A stretch of DNA of 64,000 nt from NCBI RefSeq assembly GCF_000807675.2, contig NZ_CP019962.1, forward strand, positions 3,817,157-3,881,156, in the 5' to 3' direction. Position numbers and translations under genes: made by a program. This DNA comes from Eubacterium limosum (GTDB lineage: Bacteria; Bacillota; Clostridia; Eubacteriales; Eubacteriaceae). Positions 52,060-59,593 of the stretch are shown piece after piece; position 1 is the stretch's first letter; every line of letters starts with the position of its first letter. The notes beneath the pieces were generated by a model, which worked only from the letters and a program-made list of their open reading frames with translations, was not told where the DNA came from and ran no database searches.

Positions 52060-52197
52060 AATTCTTTCCTCCCCAAGGCTTTCATTTTTAACCTTATTAT
52101 AGCATACTTTTCATTTTTATCACGCAAAGGGGAAACATTGACAGCATTGATCCCTCGGTATACAATATTTTCAGAATAACTGCCAAAGGAGACCATC

Positions 52198-52644
52198 ATG
52201 CCAAAACTTCCGCTTCACTATAACGATGATCCTGTTTTAAAGAAAAAATGCCAAAAGGTTCAGGTAGTCGATGACTCAATCCGAGGTCTGCTGAATGCCA
52301 TGATGGACACCCTGCAGCTCACCCCTGGCGCTGCCGCCTTAGCCGCTAATCAGGCTGGTATTCTTCTCCAGCTTATCGTCATTAATTACGCAGGCTACCA
52401 CCTGAAGCTTGTAAACCCTGAAATTCTGGGCACAGAGGGATCACAGGAATGCATGGAATCCTGCCTGAGCTTCCCAGGGCGTCACATAAGGACACTGCGG
52501 CCCAGGGCTGTCAAGGTGCGCGCGCAGGATGAAAACGGCGTCGTAATCCATTTGGATGTCAGCGGTGAAATGGCAAAATGCCTTTGTCATGAAATCGACC
52601 ATTTACAGGGAATTGTGTTTGCTGACCGCGCTCTTTCCTATTAA
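52198..52644 (+). CDS. Divergent peptide deformylase
   Basis: 148 residues of the peptide deformylase fold, which removes formyl from nascent proteins. The zinc/iron ligands are intact: Cys89 in ESCLS and the HEIDH helix (131-135). Motif I is altered: GAAALAANQ (44-52) where GxGxAAxQ is usual, and motif II has Ser in place of Gly (ESCLS for EGCLS). The protein is shorter than typical deformylases, with a tail ending at 148. It may be a secondary deformylase paralogue. The ATG follows AAGGAGA. Confidence 0.8.
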   Translation: MPKLPLHYNDDPVLKKKCQKVQVVDDSIRGLLNAMMDTLQLTPGAAALAANQAGILLQLIVINYAGYHLKLVNPEILGTEGSQECMESCLSFPGRHIRTLRPRAVKVRAQDENGVVIHLDVSGEMAKCLCHEIDHLQGIVFADRALSY

Positions 52645-52706
52645 TCACTGCCCATAAAAAAGAGCACCGTGAAGGCTTCTCGGCCTGCCGATACTCAGAT
52701 AATTAC

Positions 52707-53186
52707 TTATTCAATTTCTTCAGCCAGCTGCTTTCTGAACAACCTTCCGAAAACGAAACGCACAATAGGTCCTGCAAAAAAAATTTGCCAGAACAGAGCC
52801 ATTGGAAAGTTCATGACGGTTGTCTGAAACCATGCGGCAATAATCTCACTTCCGAGATTTTTGAACAAAATAGTCGCAATCAGGCTCATCATCGGGCACA
52901 TTAGACAAACCGTCACTGCTGATATGGCAAGAATGATAAAAAACGGTTCAGCGGATTCAGTGGCAATAACCTGAAATGCCAGTTTCTGCGCCAGTTTTTC
53001 AACCACAAACAACTCAAGAACTACTGCGATGGGCCACATGATTATCAGCTCGTGAAAAGCGAGCAGGAATACCTCATTGCTCAGACCGCCTTTGTCCAGC
53101 GAAATATTGTAGCAGATCAGGGCATAGACCATAACCAGGGCCATTAAAAGTGTAAAAATAATGTTCTGTAATTTTGTTTTTGGCAT
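52707..53186 (-). CDS. DUF2798-like membrane protein
   Basis: 159 residues, four helices arranged as two similar pairs: LQNIIFTLLMALVMVYALICYN and the later AVTVCLMCPMMSLIATILF with MNFPMALFWQIFFAGP. The duplicated DUF2798 layout fits; function unknown, often found next to TetR regulators. ATG has AAGGAGA. A 7-base-arm dyad lies about 65 bases upstream and could bind such a repressor, which is not in this window. Confidence 0.7.
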   Translation of the reverse strand: MPKTKLQNIIFTLLMALVMVYALICYNISLDKGGLSNEVFLLAFHELIIMWPIAVVLELFVVEKLAQKLAFQVIATESAEPFFIILAISAVTVCLMCPMMSLIATILFKNLGSEIIAAWFQTTVMNFPMALFWQIFFAGPIVRFVFGRLFRKQLAEEIE

Positions 53187-53250
53187 TTAAATTTCTCCTT
53201 TTCTGACAAAACGAAAAAAGTTTGAAAACGACAGCTGTGTTGTTCGTTGT

Positions 53251-53271
53251 CATCTGTCAATTTTACAGATG
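53251..53271. promoter_or_regulatory. Dyad upstream of the DUF2798-like gene
   Basis: CATCTGT-CAATTTT-ACAGATG, perfect seven-base arms with a seven-base spacer, TetR-operator-like. No T-run follows, so it is not an obvious terminator. Confidence 0.35.
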
Positions 53272-53407
53272 TGTCGTTTCCAATTAAATACCAAAAAGTT
53301 TCAACTCTTATTCAATTGTTTTACAGAACCATACTAACATAAAAAACAATGTGATGTAATAAATTTTTTATGTAACGGATATCTTTTTGTGAATTTTTAA
53401 CCCTGAA

Positions 53408-53566
53408 TCAGCTGATCATGTTTACTTTCTTTTTAAACTCTCTTATGACCTCTTCAAAGGTAAGTCCCTGAAGTTCTTCCTCAGTCTGCTGGATAATTCC
53501 ATTAACTAATCCATCGGTGTAAAAAATATCCAAATAATAACCTTTATACTCTTGTGCATTTCTCAT
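53408..53566 (-). CDS. Small hypothetical protein, 52 residues
   Basis: Opens MRNAQEYKGYYLDIFYTDGL and continues with an acidic helix (QQTEEELQGLTFEEVIREFKK). GAAGGA lies at usable distance from the ATG at 53564-53566; an ATG three codons upstream is too close. Composition and periodicity look coding. No family recognised. It lies between the DUF2798 and riboflavin genes with short AT-rich flanks. Confidence 0.55.
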   Translation of the reverse strand: MRNAQEYKGYYLDIFYTDGLVNGIIQQTEEELQGLTFEEVIREFKKKVNMIS

Positions 53567-53652
53567 AAATAACATTCCTTCTTTCTTAGATTTTTATTAT
53601 AACAGATTCCCGATTGAAAATGCACATCAATTTGAATATCTTAATTTTCAGG

Positions 53653-54336
53653 TTAAGTACAGAGACTCACTGTCTCTTTTATGGCTGTATAAAGAGCCGT
53701 ACAATCATTCACAATTCTGGCGGCGCCAATAAGCTCATCTCTGTTTCCATACCCGTAGGCACAGCCAATGGCTGGCAGTCCATTTTTCTGCGCCGCCTCC
53801 ATATCCTGCAGCCGGTCCCCGATTACAACAGCTTTGCCTTTTTCGGCGTTATTTCGGATCGTCCAGAGGATTTTCCATTTAGGGATAAAATGATATTCCT
53901 CCGCACAGTGGAAGTCATCGAAATATTTATCCAGATCAAAGCAGCGGCGGTGCGCTTCCATGTATCGCCGTTTACAGTTGCTCAACAGAATGAGTCGATA
54001 GTCTGCTTTTAGCTGCTCCAGCATATTTAGGGCTCCAGGGTACAAAAGAGCTTTGTCCTCTTCTGTAAGACGAACCATTTCCTCACCGATCATCTGACTG
54101 CATTCTTTCCTGAACTCTTGCGGCATCTCTGGCATAAAGAGCTGCCACATTTCCTGAGCTGAGAAGCCCAGCCATCGGCTGAGCTCCATATCTGTAAACT
54201 GTTTTTCCGGTACGCATCCCCGTCTTTCCAGTGTCTTATAGCTTCTTCGGAATGCTGGTGCATAGATCTCAATACTGTCATGCAGGGTACCGTCATAATC
54301 AAAGATGAGCAGCGGGGCTTCAGTTTTCAATTTCAT
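53653..54336 (-). CDS. HAD-family phosphatase, last gene of the riboflavin operon
   Basis: 227 residues with all four HAD motifs: DYDGTLHDS (nucleophile Asp), LLSNCK, the motif III Lys near IPKWKILW, and [10 protein letters not shown]. The cap is the alpha-helical, phosphoglycolate-phosphatase type (about 20-90). It overlaps ribH by 17 bases, so it is translationally coupled to riboflavin synthesis. The pathway needs a phosphatase for 5-amino-6-(ribitylamino)uracil 5'-phosphate, usually encoded apart; this gene is a good candidate by context (inference). Other phosphomonoesters are possible. Confidence 0.85.
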   Translation of the reverse strand: MKLKTEAPLLIFDYDGTLHDSIEIYAPAFRRSYKTLERRGCVPEKQFTDMELSRWLGFSAQEMWQLFMPEMPQEFRKECSQMIGEEMVRLTEEDKALLYPGALNMLEQLKADYRLILLSNCKRRYMEAHRRCFDLDKYFDDFHCAEEYHFIPKWKILWTIRNNAEKGKAVVIGDRLQDMEAAQKNGLPAIGCAYGYGNRDELIGAARIVNDCTALYTAIKETVSLCT

Positions 54337-54787
54337 GAATCAGATTAACCATCTCGATGGCGCCGGTGGCACAGTCAAAGCCTTTATTCCCTGCCTTTGT
54401 ACCGGCTCGTTCAATGGCCTGTTCAATATTTTCAGTGGTGAGTACGCCAAACATTACAGGAATTTCACTGTTTAGGGATACATGGGCAATGCCCTTGGAT
54501 ACTTCATTACAGACATAGTCATAATGGGATGTACTGCCTCTGATAACGGAGCCCACACAGATTACCGCATCGTACTTACCGCAGCCTGCCATTTTAGACG
54601 CAATGAGCGGGATTTCAAATGCACCCGGCACCCAGGCAACATCAATGTCCTCATCCTTAACTTCGTGCCGCCTTAACCCATCCAACGCGCCTGAAAGAAG
54701 CTTCGATGTTATAAATTCATTAAAACGTGATGCCACAATGCCCACCTTGATTTCTTTTGATACTAATTTTCCTTCAAATACATTCAT
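54320..54787 (-). CDS. ribH: 6,7-dimethyl-8-ribityllumazine synthase
   Basis: 155-residue lumazine synthase, which joins 3,4-dihydroxy-2-butanone 4-phosphate with the ribitylaminouracil and forms icosahedral shells. Motifs: [42 protein letters not shown] (catalytic His) and [19 protein letters not shown] has AAAGGAG. It lies 20 bases behind ribBA and overlaps the HAD gene. Confidence 0.95.
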   Translation of the reverse strand: MNVFEGKLVSKEIKVGIVASRFNEFITSKLLSGALDGLRRHEVKDEDIDVAWVPGAFEIPLIASKMAGCGKYDAVICVGSVIRGSTSHYDYVCNEVSKGIAHVSLNSEIPVMFGVLTTENIEQAIERAGTKAGNKGFDCATGAIEMVNLIHEIEN

Positions 54788-54807
54788 TGTTTTTCTCCTT
54801 TAATATT

Positions 54808-56007
54808 TTAGTAATTTAATAAATGTCCCATTTTGGTCTGCTTGGTCTTTAGATACCGCAAATCATAATCTGTGGCGGCGATCTGGATTGGTACGCGTTC
54901 AATAATATCCATACCAAAATCCGAAAGCTGATAGATTTTATCCGGGTTGTTGGTCAAAAGCCGTAAGGTTTTTGCGCCAAGGTCACGCAGTATCTGTGCC
55001 CCGATAAAATACTCCCGCATATCACCGGCAAACCCCAGGGCCAGATTGGCTTCAAGGGTGTCCATTCCCCGGTCCTGCAGCTCGTAGGCCTTTAACTTGT
55101 TGATCAGACCAATGCCTCTTCCCTCCTGTCTCATATAGAGCAGAATACCGCGTCCTTCTTTTTCGATCTGTGTCATGGCTGCCGCAAATTGCTGCCCACA
55201 GTCACAGCGTATTGATCCAAAGGCATCCCCTGTCAGACATTCAGAGTGTACACGGCAGAGAAGCTCTCTGCCATCCCCGATATCGCCCTTAACCAGCGCA
55301 ATATGATGCTCACCGTTCATCCTGTTCACATATCCAAAAGCTCTGAAATCACCATATTTTGTGGGCATGTCTGTGGAGGTGACGCACTCTACCAGCCTGT
55401 CATGTCTTTTTCGATAAGCCTGCAGAGCTTTAATGGTTATGAACTTCATATTCCACTTCCCGGCCAGCTCAGCCAGCTCTTTTGTACGCATCATAGAGCC
55501 ATCATCCTTCATGATTTCACAGCAGAGTCCGCATTCCTTCAGTCCTGCCAGGCGCATTAAATCAACAGTGGCCTCAGTATGTCCATTGCGTTCCAGTACA
55601 CCATTTTTCTTTGCCATGAGTGGAAACATATGCCCTGGCCTTCGAAAATCCTCGGGCCTTGCTTCATCACACACACATCGGCGTGCAGTAAATCCCCGCT
55701 CTTCAGCTGAGATACCTGTGGTCGTATCAATATGGTCAACGGATACCGTAAAGGCTGTCTCATGGTTGTCAGAATTATCAGAAACCATCTGTGGAAACTG
55801 AAGTTTTTTGCACAGCTCAATACCCATTGGCATACAGATCAGCCCTTTACCGTACACTGCCATAAAATTGACATTCTCTGTTGTCGCAAATTCTGCGGCA
55901 CATACAAAATCGCCTTCATTTTCTCTGTCCTCATCGTCTGTCACTAAGATAATTTTGCCCTGACGCAGATCCTCCAACGCCTCTTCAACCGTATTAAATT
56001 CAATCAT
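54808..56007 (-). CDS. ribBA: Bifunctional DHBP synthase / GTP cyclohydrolase II
   Basis: 399 residues. RibB half (1-200) makes 3,4-dihydroxy-2-butanone 4-phosphate: [16 protein letters not shown] acidic loop and GHTEATVDL. RibA half (205-399) opens GTP: zinc cysteines in [18 protein letters not shown] and the ENL-type [10 protein letters not shown] motif. Fusion is normal in Firmicutes. ATG has AGGAGG. Third gene after the FMN riboswitch. Confidence 0.95.
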   Translation of the reverse strand: MIEFNTVEEALEDLRQGKIILVTDDEDRENEGDFVCAAEFATTENVNFMAVYGKGLICMPMGIELCKKLQFPQMVSDNSDNHETAFTVSVDHIDTTTGISAEERGFTARRCVCDEARPEDFRRPGHMFPLMAKKNGVLERNGHTEATVDLMRLAGLKECGLCCEIMKDDGSMMRTKELAELAGKWNMKFITIKALQAYRKRHDRLVECVTSTDMPTKYGDFRAFGYVNRMNGEHHIALVKGDIGDGRELLCRVHSECLTGDAFGSIRCDCGQQFAAAMTQIEKEGRGILLYMRQEGRGIGLINKLKAYELQDRGMDTLEANLALGFAGDMREYFIGAQILRDLGAKTLRLLTNNPDKIYQLSDFGMDIIERVPIQIAATDYDLRYLKTKQTKMGHLLNY

Positions 56008-56017
56008 TTTCTGCCTC

Positions 56018-56656
56018 CTAATAGCCGAATTTCATTATAAAATCTTTTGTAATGCCGCTCTGTTGGGGCGCTGTGCCCAGCAGCTTTTCAACATATTTTC
56101 CGATACAGTCATTCTCAAGATTCACGCAATCTCCAGCGCCTTTTTGAGATAATGTGGTATTTTTTACGGTGTGTGGGATGACCGAGACACTGAACTGCTT
56201 CCCGGTTATGCCCGCAACGGTCAGGCTGATACCATCCACTGCAATGGAGCCTTTTTCAACGATATAGCGTAAAAGATCACTACTGGCCTGAATGGTATAC
56301 CAAATGGCGTTATCATCCTCTTTAACGGCTGTTATCTTACCGGTTCCGTCGATATGTCCCGCTACAATATGACCACCAAACCGTCCCAACGCGGGCATGG
56401 CGCGTTCCAGATTAACAGCATCTCCGGGACACAGGCTGCTGAGCGAGGAACGTTTCAGCGTCTCATGCATGACGTCTACTGTAAAGTATGAATCTGAAAA
56501 GTCTGTTATCGTCAGGCAGACACCGTTTACCGCAATACTGTCACCATCCTGAGCATCCTCCAAAACAGTCCTGGCCCCAAGCGTCAGTAAGCTTGAGGCT
56601 GCACCCCGGCGGATAGACTGGACTGTGCCCATTTCCTCTATAATTCCTGTGAACAT
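56018..56656 (-). CDS. ribE: Riboflavin synthase
   Basis: 212-residue riboflavin synthase alpha chain, which dismutates two lumazines. Two lumazine-binding barrels are visible, starting [12 protein letters not shown] and [12 protein letters not shown], with [11 protein letters not shown] and [11 protein letters not shown] as the paired substrate loops. Start overlaps ribD by 19 bases; site GAGGTGG. Complete. Confidence 0.95.
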   Translation of the reverse strand: MFTGIIEEMGTVQSIRRGAASSLLTLGARTVLEDAQDGDSIAVNGVCLTITDFSDSYFTVDVMHETLKRSSLSSLCPGDAVNLERAMPALGRFGGHIVAGHIDGTGKITAVKEDDNAIWYTIQASSDLLRYIVEKGSIAVDGISLTVAGITGKQFSVSVIPHTVKNTTLSQKGAGDCVNLENDCIGKYVEKLLGTAPQQSGITKDFIMKFGY

Positions 56657-57741
56657 GAAACCACCTCACTTTCTAAAAGAATATCCTCTCCAAGCTTTGT
56701 CATTACTGGTGCGGATAAACGCCACGCTGCCTCCGGTGAATCGACCCCTGTTCCTCCAACTGGCGTTTTTGCCTGCTGTCCTCCAAATAGTTTTGGGGCA
56801 ACGTAGGCCTGTATTTTATTGACGATCCCACTTTTTAAGGCTGCGCTGTTCAACTGTGGCCCACCTTCTAACAAAATACTGTCAATATTCATTTCACCGA
56901 GCCGTCTCACCAGAGCTTTTAAGTCAATTCTGCCGTTTTCTATTGTCACCGTGAGCACCTCACACCCTGCCTGATTAAGAAGCAATCTTTTTTTATCATC
57001 ACCACTTCCTGTCACAATAATGGTTTTTGTTTTCTCAGCCGTTTTTACTATCTTCGCTGTCAATGGGATGCGCAGTCTTGTATCACAGACGATACGAATG
57101 GGGTTCCGACCTCCTGGTATACGGCAGGTGAGCAGCGGGTCATCTGCTAAAACTGTTCCAATGCCTGTCATAATCGCCGTGTAACGCTTGCGGTCCAGAT
57201 GTACTCTCTCCCTTGCCAACTCACCAGTGATCCATTTCGATTTTCCAGAAGCAGTTGCGGCCTTCCCATCCATGGTCATTGCGTATTTCATGACAACGTA
57301 GGGCCTATGTGTTCTGATAAAATGGAAAAAAGCGTCATTCAGCGCGTCACATTCCTGCTGTAAAATCCCGGTCGTTACCTCAACGCCATGCTGCCGAAGG
57401 ATCTCTATACTTTTTTCCGCCACCAGAGGATTAGGGTCATGAGAGCCGATCACTACACGCCTGATGCCGTTTTCTAAAACAACATCGGTACAAGGCGGCG
57501 TTTTCCCAAAATGGCCGCATGGGGTAAGGGTCACATAAAGGGTGGCGTCCTGTAAATTCTCAGTGCAGTGAGCAATGGCGTTGCGCTCTGCATGGGGGCC
57601 GCCATAGCGCTCATGGGCACCTCTCCCAATGACGCGGCCATTTTTTACAATCACTGCACCCACCATAGGATTGGGGTTTACAAAACCACAGCCCTTCCAA
57701 GCCTCCTCAAGAGCCAGCCGCATGTAATCCTGGTCGTTCAA
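56638..57741 (-). CDS. ribD: Bifunctional deaminase/reductase RibD
   Basis: 367 residues performing the second and third steps after GTP opening. Deaminase half (1-145): zinc site HAERNAIAH and PCGHFGKTPPC. Reductase half (148-367): GKSKWITGELAR and DSILLEGGPQLNSA. I place the start at the TTG 57739-57741, eight bases after GGAGG; an in-frame GTG three codons upstream overlaps that site. First gene of the operon, behind the FMN riboswitch and two terminators. Confidence 0.95.
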   Translation of the reverse strand: MNDQDYMRLALEEAWKGCGFVNPNPMVGAVIVKNGRVIGRGAHERYGGPHAERNAIAHCTENLQDATLYVTLTPCGHFGKTPPCTDVVLENGIRRVVIGSHDPNPLVAEKSIEILRQHGVEVTTGILQQECDALNDAFFHFIRTHRPYVVMKYAMTMDGKAATASGKSKWITGELARERVHLDRKRYTAIMTGIGTVLADDPLLTCRIPGGRNPIRIVCDTRLRIPLTAKIVKTAEKTKTIIVTGSGDDKKRLLLNQAGCEVLTVTIENGRIDLKALVRRLGEMNIDSILLEGGPQLNSAALKSGIVNKIQAYVAPKLFGGQQAKTPVGGTGVDSPEAAWRLSAPVMTKLGEDILLESEVVSCSQEL

Positions 57742-57758
57742 ATATAACACCTCCTAAA

Positions 57759-57795
57759 AAGAAAAATGCCTTGAATAAAATCATTCAAGGCATTT
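57759..57795 (-). terminator. Second, ribD-proximal terminator of the riboflavin leader
   Basis: Thirteen-base perfect stem AAATGCCTTGAAT and complement, six-base loop, followed by TTTTTCTTTTT on the minus strand, ending about 15 bases before the ribD start. Confidence 0.8.
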
Positions 57796-57829
57796 GATGT
57801 CAATTTCCTGTACTCAAGGTATATTTAAA

Positions 57830-57866
57830 ATTAAAAAGCTCTGAAATGATAAAATCATTCCAGAGC
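57830..57866 (-). terminator. First terminator of the riboflavin leader
   Basis: Stem GCTCTG-AAATGAT with complement (one mismatch) and a three-base loop, then TTTTTAATTTT on the minus strand. It lies 22 bases past the aptamer and is the natural expression platform. Confidence 0.75.
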
Positions 57867-57888
57867 AAATAAAACATAACCATCGTTT

Positions 57889-57996
57889 ATCTTCTTTCAT
57901 CCAGACTGTACTGTCGGCTTCGGAGTTTCACCGAATCATGCCTTACGGCTCGTGGGCTGTACCACCGGTAGGGAATTGCACCCTGCCCTGAAGATT
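57889..57996 (-). promoter_or_regulatory. FMN riboswitch (RFN element)
   Basis: The minus strand shows the RFN core almost to the letter: CAGGGCAGGGTGCAATTCCC, ACCGGTGGTACAGCC, CACGAGCC, GGTGAAACTCC, GCCGACAGTACAGTC and GGATGAAAGAAGAT. The P1 helix forms from ATCTTC and GAAGAT. FMN binding should favour termination and shut off ribDE-ribBA-ribH-HAD. Confidence 0.97.
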
Positions 57997-58015
57997 GCTT
58001 ATTCAATTGCTTTGT

Positions 58016-58044
58016 AGTATAGCACGGTTTATTTTGACTGTCAA
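58016..58044 (-). promoter_or_regulatory. Riboflavin operon promoter
   Basis: TTGACA (58039-58044), 17-base spacer, TATACT (58016-58021) on the minus strand, about 15 bases before the FMN aptamer. Consensus sigma-A promoter. The remainder of 57997-58154 holds no other feature I can support. Confidence 0.8.
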
Positions 58045-58154
58045 TAGCCTGATTGCTATTCCAGCGGTTTTTTGCGGATACTATTGGATATTCTTTATCC
58101 AGTTATGAATATCTGAAAGAGATGTCTCTAATCTCGCGCTGTGTTTCTTTTTTC

Positions 58155-58562
58155 TCAAAGCTTTTCGTATTCTTCGTCCTCCACTGGCTCAAGCCATTCG
58201 TTTGCCGCGTCCTCTGCCGGAACCTCAATGGCTAAATGGGAAAACCAGCTGTCCTTTGCCGCTCCATGCCAATGTTTAACCTCTGGCGGAATGCTCACAA
58301 CATCTCCTGGATTTAATTTCTGCGCGGGTTCTCCCCATGCCTGGTACCATCCCTTACCACCGGTGACCAGAAGAATCTGGCCTCCCCCATGATGGATATG
58401 CCAGTTATTTCTGCAGCCTGGCTCAAAGGTAACATTTCCAATCACTACACCCGATGTCGACAGCATACTCAGATAGCTTTGGCCAACAAAGTATTCCGCA
58501 AAGACGTCATTCTTTTCTCCAATTGGAAATATACCTGGATTTTTATAATCATTTTCGTTCAT
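58155..58562 (-). CDS. Single-domain cupin protein
   Basis: 135 residues with cupin motif 1 (NNWHIHHGGGQILLVTGGKGWYQ) and motif 2 (PGDVVSIPPEVKHWHGA), giving His, His and Gln/His metal ligands. Members of this TehB/carboxymuconolactone-associated cupin group are often next to MerR regulators and carboxymuconolactone decarboxylases; function unknown. ATG has AAGGAG. A promoter with a 19-base spacer and MerR-type dyad lies upstream. Confidence 0.85.
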   Translation of the reverse strand: MNENDYKNPGIFPIGEKNDVFAEYFVGQSYLSMLSTSGVVIGNVTFEPGCRNNWHIHHGGGQILLVTGGKGWYQAWGEPAQKLNPGDVVSIPPEVKHWHGAAKDSWFSHLAIEVPAEDAANEWLEPVEDEEYEKL

Positions 58563-58619
58563 TTTTTACACTCCTTATAAAATTTCTAACGTCAACCTGT
58601 GCTTTCAGGCCTCTATATT

Positions 58620-58650
58620 ACTTTAACACTTGAAGTGAACTCCAAGTCAA
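58620..58650 (-). promoter_or_regulatory. MerR-type promoter of the cupin gene
   Basis: TTGACT (58645-58650) and TAAAGT (58620-58625) with a 19-base spacer. A dyad, ACTTGGAGT-TC-ACTTCAAGT (8 of 9 arm positions), straddles the -35 edge and fills most of the spacer. Over-long spacers holding a dyad are the hallmark of MerR-activated promoters. Confidence 0.65.
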
Positions 58651-58697
58651 GCTCATGTTGAAAATATCTATTCTGTTTATCGTTATTATTTTAAACA

Positions 58698-58732
58698 AAA
58701 AAGAACGTGCATATTAAAAATACACGCTCAAT
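58698..58732 (-). terminator. Terminator of the ferredoxin gene
   Basis: GAGCGTGTAT/ATATGCACGTTC imperfect stem with TTTTTT on the minus strand, 19 bases past the ferredoxin stop at 58751. Confidence 0.65.
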
Positions 58733-58750
58733 CATTTTTTATTACGCGAT

Positions 58751-58939
58751 TTAACGCGATGATGCTTCCAACTCAGATATAATCGCGCCAGTAGGACAGG
58801 TTTCCTCACACACACCGCAATCTACACATTCATCTGTGTTAATGACATATCTGTCATCCCCTTTTGATATTGCCTCGACTGGACACTCTGTCACACATCC
58901 GCCGCAGGCTATACACTCGCCTGAAATAATATACGCCAT
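58751..58939 (-). CDS. 2[4Fe-4S] ferredoxin
   Basis: 62-residue clostridial-type ferredoxin with two CxxCxxCxxxCP clusters: CIACGGCVTECP and CVDCGVCEETCP. Low-potential electron carrier in the cytoplasm. The ATG has AAGGAG. It follows DUF4180 by 53 bases and may share its message; own terminator follows. The tail after the second cluster (TGAIISELEASSR) is slightly longer than the shortest forms. Confidence 0.95.
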   Translation of the reverse strand: MAYIISGECIACGGCVTECPVEAISKGDDRYVINTDECVDCGVCEETCPTGAIISELEASSR

Positions 58940-58992
58940 TAGCCACTCCTTAGGTTTAAGTTCTCTAAAAAATCTGGAATTTGCACTTAATA

Positions 58993-59361
58993 CTATAATT
59001 TTTCCTTTAACCGGTCAACGGCTTCTTCCCGTGTTGCCACGAAAAAGAAATCTCTGCCATGGTTACTTTCATAAATAAAATCTTTCAAAGGCTTACTCGT
59101 ATATTTTGAGTAATCGCCAAATATCGCTGCTTTGATATGATAATTAATAAATTTCTGAAGGATCTCACCGGCAATTCCTGTACTCAGTATAAAAAATTCT
59201 TCTGAAACAGCATCTTTATCAATCGCAATTCTGTCCGCACCGGTTTCGTATTGTACCGTCATGATTAAATCAAGTGCGGAGTTCGTATCTACAATGATCC
59301 TCTCTTCACTGGAAACAACTGCAATATTCGCTTCATCTGTCATAATCTTTTCAATTTTCAT
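58993..59361 (-). CDS. DUF4180 domain protein
   Basis: 122 residues of DUF4180: DTNSALDLIMTVQYETGADRIAID and AAIFGDYSKYTSKPLKDFIYESN with the closing NHGRDFFFVATREEAVDRL. Alpha/beta, soluble, reminiscent of STAS/SpoIIAA folds; function unknown. ATG at 59359-59361 has AGGAGG. Two promoters lie upstream, one sigma-A consensus and one with a 19-base spacer. Confidence 0.85.
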   Translation of the reverse strand: MKIEKIMTDEANIAVVSSEERIIVDTNSALDLIMTVQYETGADRIAIDKDAVSEEFFILSTGIAGEILQKFINYHIKAAIFGDYSKYTSKPLKDFIYESNHGRDFFFVATREEAVDRLKEKL

Positions 59362-59411
59362 AAATTTCCTCCTAAAACTAAATTTGCAGTACAAATTCCA
59401 GCTAGCTAGAG

Positions 59412-59440
59412 AGTATACTATGATTTTTCGTTTTTGTCAA
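59412..59440 (-). promoter_or_regulatory. Proximal promoter of DUF4180-ferredoxin
   Basis: TTGACA (59435-59440), 17-base spacer, TATACT (59412-59417) on the minus strand, about 50 bases before the DUF4180 start. Confidence 0.75.
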
Positions 59441-59528
59441 ATGCCTGCCTCTGTCCCGCTTTAATTGAGACATTTTATATAATAGAACTTAATTCCATAA
59501 TTCAAAAGAAAAAGAAAAACTTTTCGTC

Positions 59529-59559
59529 ATTATATCGCTGAGCATTCACTTCAAGTCAA
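59529..59559 (-). promoter_or_regulatory. Distal promoter with 19-base spacer
   Basis: TTGACT (59554-59559), 19-base spacer, TATAAT (59529-59534). The -35 side shares TTGACTTGAAGTGA with the cupin promoter's repeat family. The opposite dyad arm is poorly conserved, so a MerR-type activator is plausible but less certain than at 58620. Confidence 0.45.
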
Positions 59560-59593
59560 GAGAAGAATACCGCTATAACCTCACACTGCCAGC

